Assembly: GCF_954871325.1 (NCBI RefSeq)
Contig: NC_088775.1
Coordinates: 20,437,561 to 20,501,560 of the forward strand
From: Gordionus sp. m RMFG-2023
Taxonomy: Eukaryota > Nematomorpha > Gordioida > Chordodea > Parachordodidae
DNA: 64,000 nt
Reading direction: 5' to 3'
Part shown: positions 22,985 to 34,273 of the stretch, piece by piece
Position numbering within the stretch: the stretch's first letter is position 1
Layout of the letters: each line of letters starts with the position of its first letter
Translations under genes and position numbers: made by a program
The notes under the pieces: generated by a model
The model's input: only the letters and a program-made list of their open reading frames with translations
What the model was told of the DNA's origin: nothing
Database searches by the model: none

Positions 22985-23195
22985 CAGTAACAGGCTGGTA
23001 TGAAGGCAAAATGGGGGAAAATTCGTTTTTTAAAAGAATCAGTTCCTTTTCTAGGATTTGCAATAGATGAAAATGGCATCCACACAGAGAAGGAAAAAAT
23101 AGATGCTATTCGAAGGATACCAACACCTAAGAATATACACCAATTGAGATATTTTTAGGACTTGAACGTTATTTGCACATTCGATTTCATCATTA
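22985..23195 (+). mobile_element. Ty3-like reverse transcriptase fragment (fossil)
   Basis: A plus-strand stretch resembles the end of a Ty3-type reverse transcriptase domain, with the typical FLGF-like and RRIPTPKNIHQLR motifs. Only about 200 bp remain; no LTR is associated. It lies between the hAT fragment and the resumption of hAT copy 1. Confidence 0.7.
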
Positions 23196-23691
23196 TGGTA
23201 ATATAAAATCAGTAATGTATCTTTTTCACAGCGAATATATACGCTTTTTAAAAAATGTAAATTTAATTAAACATTTTATAATTTCAATGCAAAAACTATA
23301 ATTCATTTTATTCTAGTATTTTATATAATAGCTCTATTTACAATACATGTTTTTAATTAATTAAAAGGTAATATAGGTATTTGGAATCAAGCTAAATATA
23401 CCTCTTAAAAATTACTCGTCATATTTTTTTACAATATTTTAGATCTTTTTTATAGAAATATTAATATGTTATCTCATTTAATACACTTATATATATTTTA
23501 TGAAAATAAAGTGAATATCAATCAAATTATGAAAAGGTTGCATTATTTAAATATAAGTTGATTATCACCAACAAATTTTTTAAATTTTTTTTCCCTAAAT
23601 AGGCTTGAAAGATTGTAAATAGAATTATGTTGTAAGATTATAAATGGTGGCTTATTATAAGATTTTTTAAATAAAATTACTATACCATAGT

Positions 23692-25045
23692 GTTGTAAAC
23701 GAACGCGTTCAATTGAACGCGTTCGTAAGTTCGTTTTTTTGAAAAAAATGATGAACGGCGTTCCTTTTATTCTTGACGAACTTTGAACCTGAACGCGTTC
23801 CTTTTTTATGACCGTTCAATTTTAAAAATATTTTTTTTATTTATTTGAAAAATTTAATATTTCCGAATTTTTTAAAAAAATGTTTTATTTATATTTTTTA
23901 ATCGGCTGTGTATTTCCTTTTCACATTTCATTTTTTTTAACACATAGTTTATTAATTTGAATATTATTGTTTATATTTTAATTTAATAGATTAGCATAAG
24001 CATGGATATTATTATTTATTACTCATAACCTGATTTGAAAATCCAAAATCAGATGAATTATCATTACTATGGCCAAATATGATAAATGTTTTACATTAAC
24101 ATCCTATATTGAAGGAACTAATCCAATGCTTACCAAGTGTAAAATGTGGCAAGTATGTCAAAATCTTCAGGTTCCAATTTAAAACGACATTTGATTTTAA
24201 TATTAATTATTTGATTTTATATGATATAACTAAGTTAAATCATTAAATTTGAAGAAATAATGCATTTGGGATATTTGACCCCAACAATAACGATAGTTAT
24301 TTTAAAATTAAAAAAATTAGTGGCCTCAAATATGGTCAACCATTGATAGACGCCGTGTTAAATGGGATTAATAAAAGGTATTAAACCTATCACTCTCAAA
24401 TAATTACATACATTTTATTTTTTTAAAGATTTAAACATATATATAAGGATCAATATGTTCTTTCTGCAATTATACATCCAGCATCCAAACTTCAATGGCC
24501 AAGATTAAACTTCCACAGAACGAACCTATTAAAATAAACTTATAGCGTTATTGAAAAAAATGCTTTGTAAACCCTAGAGAACTGTTAATTTCGAGATATC
24601 CTTTTTTTTTGTCGGGAGTAGAGAACATATGTTTTTAATTAATTCTCCACGTTAAAAGAGCTGTTTATTAAGTATAATACCGCAATCCCCTCATCTGCCC
24701 CTGTAGAGCGCGTTTTTAGACTAATGCCGTATTAACTGCTAAGTGTTCTTATCTATCAGATAAATATTTTGAAAACAAATTGTTATTAAAATTAAATAAG
24801 AAAAATTTTTTATAAATAAAAATATCTTTTTATTCGCTATATTATATTTTATTTCTAATTATATTATCAAAATAATTATTTTTAAACATGGCTAAAATAT
24901 GTATTAAAAAATATAAGTTTATTTATATTAAATTAAATTTAAAAAAAATTTATCATAAAATTTTCAACGGTTTTATGAAGGTGAACGCGTTCCTTTTTTG
25001 AACATGAACTTGAACGTGAACGCGTTCGTTATGTTTGCATAAGGA
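23692..25045. mobile_element. hAT element with palindromic GAACGCGTTC ends
   Basis: Left end TAGTGTTGTAAACGAACGCGTTC and right end GAACGCGTTCGTTATGTTTGCA are reminiscent of hAT termini, and both are packed with the palindrome GAACGCGTTC: two units form a 26-bp perfect palindrome at about 23699-23724, and more occur at about 24988-25028. The interior (24020-24830) has decayed coding matches on the plus strand: [13 protein letters not shown] and [23 protein letters not shown], the hAT dimerisation region. The same coding family reappears at 58270-59115. No target duplication could be identified. Confidence 0.65.
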
Positions 25046-25048
25046 TAA

Positions 25049-25373
25049 ATTGTTCTTATTATTTTATGGAAGGCATTGCAAACAAGGTACGAGTAAAACA
25101 AACTTTTATTGAAAAATTTACATATCTGTTTTTTACAAAAATATATTACACTTTATATACATTTTCAGTAATCAGTTTTTGTAACTATTCACAAAATATA
25201 ATGATATAAAAATAAGGTTTTTAGTATGTTATATAAGAAAAGACAATTTTAAACTCTTTAACATATTAAAATAGAAAAGACAATTTTTAAAAGGTATTTT
25301 GAATATCATATAATATAAAAACCTTCAAAAAATATAAATATAATATGATATTTAGATTAGTTATATTCAACAT
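25049..25373 (-). repeat. Probable LTR of a decayed retroelement (fossil)
   Basis: On the minus strand a purine tract, AAAAAGGGGGAGA, is followed by TGTTGAATATAAC, the usual junction between the internal region and 3' LTR, often in this form in Copia-type elements. The block ends near 25049. About 350 bp of internal sequence next to it (25380-25730) has no recognisable domain. The element is broken and mostly missing. Confidence 0.5.
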
Positions 25374-25739
25374 CTCCCCCTTTTTCTAAGTGACTCTTCC
25401 TCCATTTGTTATCTCCTTCATAGCTCCATTATTCATTTGTCGATCTGCCTCGAAGTTTGTGCCTTGTATCATCGCTCGTCCAACATTGTTTGTTGATCCG
25501 TTGTTTGCATTTGACCTTTCCATTTAGCTTTTAAAATTTTATATATATTTTTTTTTACAAAATTTTATTTATTTATAACAATCATTTTCTATGTCGTAGG
25601 TCATATTCTCGCTTTTGAACTTGACTTTAATTTTTGAATTTTGAACTTGACTTTGAATTTTCCAATTTTGTTGCACTTAAACTTGTTTTTGTTGAACTTG
25701 AACTTGTTCACTTCTTCCCCCTCTAAAATTTTTTTTATT

Positions 25740-27600
25740 TGTTTGTAGTAGAATTTTTATTGCATGCATGGGGACTCCGAAGAGGAGGGCTGCTTCGGTG
25801 AATGAAACCACATGTTATCATATCCCTAAAAGGATAACGATGAAGCTATTGGACCTGTACATACAGAGGGTTCGCGGCGTGGGATCTTAGGCTGATGAGA
25901 TATGGTAGGGCATCGATAATGACTTCCGCTTTTCAGAAGGTGAGGTAGGTGCTCACTACCAGTTTGAGCGAGCTGTTTTTCATCGTAGGGAGAAGAGCCT
26001 CGACATGCCGGTGATAGTGTAAGCGCAGTAATTGACGACAAGTGCCCGAGCTGCGAGCAGTCGACCTACTTCCAGATGTTGATATGAGTGTTTGCGAAAG
26101 ATTACTAGGCAACTGGAGAGTAGTCATCTGGTGTTGTTGTTGGCATATACAGTTTTTGATTCCAAGTTTATGGGGGCTCCGAGGTAGGTAATGAATGATG
26201 TTGGGTCGAGAACTGACCTGTTGAGCGAGATGGTAAGTCCCCAACCTTCTAAGGTGCATCTGAGAGGATCTGGTAGATCATTTGACACCAAACTCGGTGT
26301 TCCCATAGATTAGGGTCGAGATATTAGTTGTAGCAGGCTTTCCTGACGGTAGTGGCGTAGGTATCTAAAATGTGCTATGTAGGCAATAATAGCTAAAGGA
26401 AGCGCCCATAGATAGGATTTTGTAGCGGTAATTGCCGCCTTGAAAGACTCCAAAAATACGCTGGACTTTTATTGCAAGGGGGATGAAGAAAAAGGCTGAC
26501 TTGAACTGAATCTTGTTAGCGGATCTAGATTTTTCTAATTTTGATGACATAAGGAGGATCGATTTTAGTTTAAACGGATAGTGCTGGAAATTCTTAGACA
26601 CCTCGAAGAAGTCGCAATCACTCTCGCCGTTAGATTTGGGGATTACCTATATTGGGCAGCAAATCTAGCTAAGAGATATTGGATAATCGGACAGCAACTC
26701 TCGTAAGGTTTGCGGGCGCGGACGTGGCAAAAATACCTACATCCATTTGTGGTAATGCGTAGATGATCCAGTTTGAGTCTGAATTCCCTCCTGGCTATGG
26801 CTTTGGTGGACGGAGACATCAAGGGTCCTATTTAGAGCTCGGTCTCGCCGATAAGGGAAGGACCACCTTCGAAGATCGCGTCTATAGGAACGTCGGTTGC
26901 CATCGTTTCGAATAATGCCCTGAAAATACCATTAATCGGAGGGATGGCCACTGACCTCACGTGGGGCACACCAACTGGAGAGCAAGCTTTCTAGACACTC
27001 CACGATAGGCGAGACTTACTTTTCCATATTGGAACGTGGAGAAGACCTGGAAGCTGTGAACAGGTTGTCAATCCTCCATTCCCGAATTCCTGAATCCTCT
27101 GTCAATAGCAAAACTATATCGAATGAGGATTAAGGCCAGCGACTGGCAAAGGCGGCTCGGCTGAGATGATTGACTGCTGCTGCTTCCCGTGCCTTCGGAT
27201 TCTTCATCGCCAATTGGCTTACCTTAGGCACCTGGCGCGTCAGCTCCCTAAGATAAGAATTTAGGGAACTTCGCTGTTCTGCTCTTCCAGTTCGGAGGTC
27301 CATTCCCCGGGATCTGAATATCTCCATAATCCAGAATTGAGACATTTGTCAAGATTTGTGGCCTTGAAAAGGGAAGAAGAAACTGAGGGAAGTAAGTTAG
27401 AAGTAGGGAAGGGAGGAAAAGAGGAAAGAGGAAGAAGAAGGAATTATATCGTTTTCTCCCGGACGGGGCTTACTTCCTCTTCTTGCCCCTGGTGGAAGTC
27501 GCTTCATTCTTGGGACGACGATAAAAGGAAGCGGCCTGACTTGGTCGTCTCGTGTCTAGAGAAACCCGGTCGGGGACAACTTTAATCTCCTCTGCATCCA
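25740..27600 (-). mobile_element. GC-rich reverse-transcriptase fossil, possibly DIRS-like
   Basis: This block is conspicuously richer in G+C than the rest of the window. On the minus strand pieces of a reverse transcriptase can be read: VIPKSNG and YPFKLKSI (about 26.6 kb), SAFFFIPLAIKV and FQGGNYRYKILSMG (about 26.4 kb) and YLGAPINLESK (about 26.15 kb). The motif spacing looks more like DIRS-type than Ty3-type elements, but no recombinase was seen, so the family is uncertain. It is broken in many places. No terminal repeats were found. Confidence 0.55.
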
Positions 27601-28440
27601 TTTATCTTTCTTGAAAGGACATAATGTATAGCCATAGTAATGATGTGTACCCTATCGATTAAGGGTTAGCAAATGCGTATGTATCGGGGCTCATGCACTT
27701 GACAAGCCTCTCGATGTGTTTGATTTCGTGACGGTTACGGTTGTTAGCCGGGGTCTAAACATGCCTTCCCTAGCAATTTTATTTTAATTTTTACTTCCCT
27801 TTCTAAATTTTGATGAGGGGCCCCCTTCGTCAAAAATTTAATATTGTTTCAAAGTGTTAACTTTAAATCCCTTCTCCTTTTATTATCATAAAAATTAAAA
27901 ATTTTATATAGCCAAAAATGTTCTTCAAATTTTTTTATAGCCACATATAAGATAGTGAGGCAAAGTTTTATTTTTCAATATTTATATGTCGCCGCCGTTA
28001 TTGCCTTATTTAAAGTATAAATTGTTCAATACCAACAAGTAGTGGATAACAGGTTATGTGTCCACTTTAAACAGACTAAACAAGTTTTTATACATGTAAT
28101 TTTTATAAATAAATAAACACGATTTCTTAAAAAAATGGTACCGAGTTGAAAGCGTTAATATCATATATTTTATTATTATGAGTGCTATTTAATTTGGTGT
28201 TACAACTGATTAAATTTGATAATTTTTTTTAGAAAGTCAAATGGATGAATATATGGTGTTGAATATTATGAAATAATGTTTATGGTTAAAGAAATGATTT
28301 GAAAGTTATATATTTATAATTTAATAGATAAAAAATATCTTTTTATTAGCTAGAAAAATGTCTTATGTGATGCAAAATACGAATTCTGCGTATTATAATT
28401 TTTAAAGTATATATTATATCGATCTAGTTGCTGTAATAAT
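27601..28440. other. Stretch without a recognised gene
   Basis: The first part (27620-27780) still has higher G+C and may belong to the preceding fossil. The remainder is A+T-rich with no domain, tRNA or repeat that I can support. Confidence 0.3.
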
Positions 28441-28447
28441 GGTAAAC

Positions 28448-28489
28448 CTGATGAGTATCGAATACCCCATTGCTGTCTAGGTCAGTGAC
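28448..28489 (-). CDS. Possible 42-nt exon coding an EF-hand loop
   Basis: On the minus strand TATTTTGCAG (acceptor-like) is followed by 14 in-frame codons, VTDLDSNGVFDTHQ, and then GTTTAC (donor-like). DLDSNGVFDTHQ fits the calcium-binding loop pattern D-x-D-x-N-G-x-x-D except that the last position is Gln in place of Glu. A possible upstream exon (28800-28670) ends CQEYTK before GTCATA in compatible phase. The gene is not recognised. A chance match in so short a stretch cannot be excluded. Confidence 0.25.
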
Positions 28490-29460
28490 CTGCAAAATAG
28501 AAAACAAGCTTAAAATTATTTTTTTATAAGATATATTTAAAATCTTTATTTAAATTGTTATTAAGCGTTAAATATGGTTCTATTTACATTTTTGCACTTA
28601 AGGGTATTGTATAGTCTATTTTAAAATCCCTCTTTGTTTATATTTAATTCCATTAAAATTAAAATATATGACTTTTGTGTATTCTTGACAGGGGTTTTTC
28701 ATACTTTTGGACTCCTTAGTAAGGTATTCATTAATCATTATTTGGATAGTTAGGTTCCGGAGATCGTCTTGAATCCTGAGGCAGATTAGAATTCCGAAAA
28801 GTATGAAGGAATTGGTTTTATTTTAAATTATATAGACAAAACTAACACAACACTTCTTTTCAAAAGCGTTCTATTTGCGCTTTTTATTTTCCCTATAAAA
28901 GGGACTAATTTATATGTTTACGATAATATATATTTTTAGTTTGAAATTTTTTTAACTTGATAAAATTTAAATGAGGTTTTTTTTGTTAAATAATTGTCCG
29001 TTTAATATTAATTACTTTGCGTTAAAACTAACATATACGGTCACAAGGACTGAGTGTCTCCTACAATACTGCCCGTAAATGAAGCCCCGTTACTTTATTA
29101 AGATTATTTATAATTATCATCAAGATAAAATTCTGAAACTGAAGAATATTATTAATCACTGATATTTTAATTCAGAAATATTTATAATTGTTTGCAAGGT
29201 TTTCTGTTAAACCAAATTTTGTGATCTAAAATAAGAGTTATGTTGGCTAGAGAGAAAGAGTTTTTTCTTAAATATTTGATAAATATCTTTTATTTAAATT
29301 AAATTGAATCTATATAATATTTTAGAAAAATTAATAATTATTGTTATATTTTAATTATTTGATAAAGGGATGATAACCATTGAAATTATTAGCAAATACC
29401 ACTATCCCCGATGATAAGAAGTTTGAATAAATGATCATAATCCCGTGACATTTAAATTGT
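28490..29460. other. A+T-rich stretch, no firm feature
   Basis: Apart from the possible exon near 28670-28800 (minus) mentioned with the EF-hand candidate, nothing recognisable is present. Confidence 0.3.
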
Positions 29461-30141
29461 TATAAGATGTTTTTAAACATTTTCAATAAGCATTGTAAAT
29501 ATAATCCAACCGCAAGCGTACGTTAATCTTTTCGACTTGTGCTAAACCATGACCGATCAGAAATTTTATTATAATATTCATTATAATAATTAGACATAAT
29601 TCGATAGGGTGTTGTGGGGACTGGATATAATAATTAAATAAAATAAAATCTATCAAACATAAAGGCCATTATTTATTTTTTTCAATATTCATTTCCTCAA
29701 GACTATCTTCCAGATGCAACTATATAATAAATACTTATCATCGCCCCTCTTTATATTTGCAGAAATATTGAAATTTTGTTTTATAAGATGTTTTTAAACA
29801 TTTTCAATAAGCATTGTAAATATAATCCAACCGCAAGCGTACGTTAATCTTTTCGGCTTGTGTTAAACCATGACCGATCAGAAATTTATTTTAATATTCA
29901 TTATAATAATAATTAGACATAATTCGATAGGGTGTTGTGGGGGGGGGGGGGGTTAAATTTTTTAAAGAACTGGATATAATAATTAAATAAAATAAAATCT
30001 ATCAAACAAATTTATAAAGGCCATTATTTATTTTTTTCAATATTCATTTCTTTAAGACTTTCCAGGTGCAACTATATAATAAATCCTTATCATCGCCCCT
30101 CTTTATATTTGCAGAAATATTGAAATTTTGTTTGGTTAATT
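29461..30141. repeat. 321-bp tandem duplication
   Basis: TATAAGATGTTTTTAAACATT begins at 29461 and again at 29782. The two units agree almost throughout (for example ATCCAACCGCAAGCGTACG and ATCATCGCCCCTCTTTATAT). The second unit has a run of about 16 G and extra bases at about 29938-29966 that the first lacks. Confidence 0.9.
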
Positions 30142-30251
30142 CCGTAGAATTTCTATTAAATCTACAACCAGAAGGATTAACTAGTTTGATTTGCTAACTT
30201 TGACAGTGATTATATATGAATTGAAGCTATATCCAGCCAAAATCTCGGTCT

Positions 30252-30780
30252 TCATCTATTTTCTGAATATTTTAGATAACAATTGGTCTTTGTAGTTGCA
30301 ATATGGTCTCTCATTTCATATGTTCTCTGCAACCTCAGAGTTGAAGAAAATAGGCACGACCCATTACACTGCCGATTCTCTAAAGGCCGCCATCCTAGAT
30401 TTAGCGCAATCAGCAATATAATATTTATAGTAATAAGAGACAACAGTCTATGCACCATCGAACCCTTAGATCTAAATACTTCAGATGGATAAAGACCACT
30501 TGCTTTAACCTTAATTCCATAGGAAAGGGCATCACTCTAACTTGGGATTACATTTTTGTATGTATTAACTAAATTAAAAATCACAAAAACACTTTTTCGA
30601 TGGCCGAAATAAAAAAAACAAATATTCAGATTAATTAATATTAAATTTGTACCTGTTGCCACATCAACCCTCATAAATTTTGGCCACAATGACTTTCCTT
30701 CCTGAAAAAATTTATCCATATCGCATATGATCCTAGAGAATATTTCTATATTCTTCAGAACATCGTTAAATTTGTTATCA
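30252..30780 (-). CDS. Possible host exons, product not recognised
   Basis: An open minus-strand stretch at about 30775-30655 reads NDVLKNIEIFSRIICDMDKF and then FQEGKSLWPKFMRVDVAT, followed by GTACAA, a good donor. A second open stretch at about 30538-30252 begins after AAGTTAG (acceptor-like) with SDALSYGIKVKASGLYPSEV and includes a hydrophobic segment (LLSLITINIILLIALNL). Base composition is less A+T-rich than the surroundings, as expected for coding DNA. The phase at the junction does not fit unless a different donor is used (AGG before GTTGAT would fit). The opposite strand is also open at 30283-30492. I do not recognise the protein. Confidence 0.3.
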
Positions 30781-31559
30781 ATTCATGGCTCCTTGTTGAC
30801 CATAACTATTGTTTACAATAGCATTTTTATTTAAGTATTTTTTAAAATATGTATACATATATATATATATATATATACGGATTTGGACAAAAGCTCATCG
30901 TATTAAGAAATATTGAGCACTTTTTTGGTTTGTTTAGTATATTTCACAATATATTTTATTTCCATGTGATTCAATTTTAACAAACACAATTAATTATAAT
31001 GTTTTCTCGAAAATATATTAAAAAACGTCCATATCTGTCCATTACAAATAAAAGATACAACATTTCTTTCCTGAGAAATCAAACAGGGGTTAAGAGATAC
31101 AATTTACACATAAATATATATATATATAATCAAAGTAATTGACTACATAAATTCTAATATATGATCAAAAATCTGTTTCAATAACTCTTTATTTTTTCTT
31201 GACCATATATAAATGTCATTGAGCTATTGATTATCATTAACGGCATTTGGGTCATTGCTTGATTGATATTGATTGTACTGTTGATTGTTATTAAATCTTA
31301 ATTATTAATGAGTCATAGCTTGATTAATATTGTATGAATTGATTGTCATTAAATCTTAACAGTTAGTGAGTCATAGTTTGATTGATCCGTAGCATCATTG
31401 GTCATTCATGATCATTTTATCTTAAACTTGGTATTAGTGTGGTTAATTAGTTGGTTTTACACGACGACGACCCTGGTTTTTGATTGAAAAAATGAACCAG
31501 AACCAACCCAATAAAATGGGTTGACCAAATTCATCGACCCGAGCATCGATCAGAGCACC
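30781..31559. other. A+T-rich stretch with simple repeats
   Basis: (AT)n runs occur at about 30855-30882 and 31110-31130. At 31200-31410 a degenerate repeat of about 60 bp is visible, built on TTGATTG...ATTAAATCTTAA...GAGTCATAG. No gene is supported. Confidence 0.5.
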
Positions 31560-32330
31560 AACTCCAAACCAACTTATAGTATTATTGTTAATAAATTTTG
31601 CTCAATTTTATACATAGAGGACGAATATTTCAATATAAGCATATAATCAATCATATTATTTTCTTTTTAAAAAATTTTTCTCTTTTAATCTGAAAATTAA
31701 AAATTAGAGGACGAGTAAATTAATTCCATATTAATTCAATAATTGATATCGAATTCGAAATGATTATCTTCTAAGACCGGGAAAAATTTATTATAGAAAT
31801 TTATCGATTTTTAGATATTTATCATATTTCATCAAAAAATGAGGGTAATATACGTTTATTTTAATAACTTTTGGGATCTGCCTTAAAGGTGAAAATTGGC
31901 TAAGGCTCACACCGGTTTCAGGAGTTGACATTATTCACCTCAGGAGTTGACTCTAGTTGTCCCAATAGTTGATTCGACTTAAATTTTGAGCCGAAATGTA
32001 TTTATTTGTTATTTAACTCTAAATCGCTAATGGATATTACAACAAAAAATAATTTCTTAATATACAGCCTAAAATTGCATTCCCATCAAAATATTTTTAC
32101 ATTTATCCAAAATATACCTCTAGCGAGTAGTTCTAGCTGATCCTTGTCACAGGTATCACAGGAAAGATCCTTCAGTGCACTACGATTAAGTAACCACATT
32201 CGAAATAAATGATTTATGACTTTTATTTCAGTTTTCAACTACCAAAATTAAAATGGTCTTTGGCGGGCTTGAGAATGATCCTGGCTTGGTTTAATATTAT
32301 ATTAGGCATAATATTTAACACAGAACATTT
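31560..32330. repeat. Repeat inverted relative to 48330-52400
   Basis: This block is the reverse complement of two separated pieces of the hAT-like element at 48357-52442 (about 48330-48603 and 51972-52300). Shared words include GAGGACGAATATTTCAATAT, GACCGGGAAAAATTTATTA, AGCCGAAATGTATTTATTTG and TCCTTCAGTGCACTACG. Here the sequence is uninterrupted and gives the empty site for the 3.35-kb hAT inserted at 48612. A related partial copy follows at about 32450-32560. Confidence 0.85.
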
Positions 32331-33871
32331 ATATGGGTCTCAGATAAAAGCCAATTTAAATATATTTTTACTTTCCAGGCCAAAACCAATGCCCATGAAA
32401 ATCTGATTTTCATTGTATTTTTAAATTCATTAGATTATTTAAATATTTATTCCAGTTCTCAACTACCAAAATTATTATGATCTTTGGCTAGGCGTGGGGA
32501 AATTTTTTCAAAATTATTTTTTTAATATTAAATATTAGGCATAGGTGATCATGATCAGTTATATTTTAACAAATAACATAGATATCAAGTAAAAGCTTTA
32601 AATATATTTTATTCTTACGGGTCATTAAATTAAAAATAAATAAAATAAAATATATTCACTCATGATATTTTTTTTAACAAATCAATTATTTATTTTTAAA
32701 AAGATAATTAGAAATATTAAAACAAATTGGGCACATCTATGTACAAAATACTAGTTTGATTTTCTGAAATTTTATTAAATTCTTGTAAATTTATAATTGT
32801 ATAGTAATTTAAATTATATATATATATTCAATTGTTCACCATAACATGTATAGTATTGTCTTAAAAGATGGAGATATCTTATCTAACATATCTCGTATTT
32901 TTATAACAATAGGCCGAGCCGAGGTATTTTCCGGCCATGACTAAAATACGAATTGCTAAAAACTACAAATTGCCAGGTAAAATAAAGTGACTAAACTAAG
33001 AATTGCCGTATTTAATGTCAAAATAAAGTGACTAAACTACGAATTACCGTATTTAATGTTAAAATAAAGTGACTAAACTACGAATTGCCGTATTTAATGT
33101 TAAAATAAAGTGACTAAACTACGAATTGCTGTATTTAATGTTAAAATAAAGTGACTAAACTACGAATTTCCGTATTTAATGTTTAAATAAAGTGACTAAA
33201 ATACGAATTTCCGTATTTTATGTTAAATTAAAATGACTAAACTGCGAATTGCCGTATATAATGTTAAATTAAAATGACTACACTACGAATTGCCGTATTT
33301 TATCTTAAATTAAAATGACTAAACTACGAATTGCGGTAATTAATGTTAAATTATAATTACTAAACTGTGAATTGCAGTATTTTATGTTAAATTAAAATGA
33401 CTAAACTGCGAATTGCCGTATATAATGTTAAATTATAATGACTAAACTACGAATTATACCTTCATTTATCTTAAATTAAAATGACTAAACTACGAATTGC
33501 GGTAATTAATCTTAAATTAGAATGACTAAACCAAATGCGGTAATTAATAATAAATTATAATTACTAAACTACGAATTGCTATATTTAATGTTAAAATAAA
33601 GTGACTAAACGAATTGTCGTATTTTATGTTAAATTAAAATGACAAAACTACGAATTGCGGTAATTAATCTTAAATTAGAATGACTAAACTACCAATTGCG
33701 ATAATTAATGTTAAATTATAATTACTAAACTACGAATTGCTGTATTTAATGTTAAAATAAAGTGACTAAATTACGAATTGCTGTATTTAATTTTAAAATA
33801 AAGTGACTAAACTACGAATTGCCGTATTTTATGTTAAATTAAAATGACTAAACTACGAATTGCGGTAATTA

Positions 33872-34273
33872 GGTTAATGATGCTTGGTACCTTAAGGTAC
33901 TATCTATCAAATTTGAATTTTGTTCATTTTTCATTTGGATAGGCACTACCAAATATATTTATAATATATATTTGAAAAATCGCTATTTTTGGAAAGCCTC
34001 TATGGCCTAGTAGGCAAGAGCTTGGTTTACTTATCCCATGGTCCCGGGTTCGAATCCCAGGAATGATCATATTTTCTTTCTTATTCTAACTTGGTGGTTC
34101 CATCCTTGGGGGGATAATATATAGGAGGCCGGACTCGACCACGTGATTCCGTATTAATATATTAAATAATTAGGATTTTATTACATTTTAATAAATTTTG
34201 GTCGGTATTTAGCAAATTAGGTTGGTATTTAGAATATTTCCATACATTCACTTGGTAGTAAGCATCATTAACC
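33872..34273. mobile_element. 402-bp non-autonomous element with 9-bp duplication and tRNA-like core
   Basis: Ends GGTTAATGATGCTT and AAGCATCATTAACC are exact 14-bp inverted repeats. The 9 bases CGGTAATTA flank it on both sides (33863-33871 and 34274-34282); since the minisatellite unit contains this word once, it is a true target duplication. A 9-bp duplication is typical of MULE (Mutator-like) elements and also allowed for Merlin. The core carries a tRNA-like sequence with RNA polymerase III promoter boxes (33996-34067). No protein is coded. Confidence 0.88.
33996..34067 (+). tRNA. tRNA-like sequence (pseudo-tRNA or SINE head)
   Basis: TGGCCTAGTAGGCAAGAGC matches an A box and GGGTTCGAATCCC a B box, spaced as in a tRNA gene of about 72 nt. 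The T arm nearly pairs, but the 5' end GCCTCTA cannot pair with the 3' end and the anticodon stem is weak, so this is not a functional tRNA. It is probably a captured tRNA or the head of a SINE. Confidence 0.6.

Larger units (their letters stand above)
17246..23690 (+). mobile_element. hAT transposon copy 1 (TTF type), right end lost
   Basis: The left end GAGTGTCTACATGGCCGGG corresponds to CAGCGTCTACATGGCCGGG of copy 2 (37692). From there to about 23690 the sequence is collinear with copy 2 (37692-47882), apart from insertions in each. The right terminal repeat present in copy 2 is missing here: at about 23690 the match breaks off where another hAT begins. Inserts specific to this copy: a 50-bp piece at about 21420-21475, and a hAT fragment plus a retroelement fragment at 21971-23195. 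An exon-bearing segment is tandemly duplicated at 19070-19500. Confidence 0.85.

Noticed and set aside
27337-27585. Plus-strand frame of 82 codons in the GC-rich block
   Set aside because: Charged low-complexity translation; the minus strand of the same block carries reverse-transcriptase motifs, so this is its shadow.
30283-30492. Plus-strand 69-codon frame
   Set aside because: Overlaps an equally open minus-strand frame with better coding character; no motif on the plus strand.
33996-34067. Functional tRNA gene
   Set aside because: Acceptor stem does not pair and the anticodon stem is weak; only the promoter boxes are well kept.
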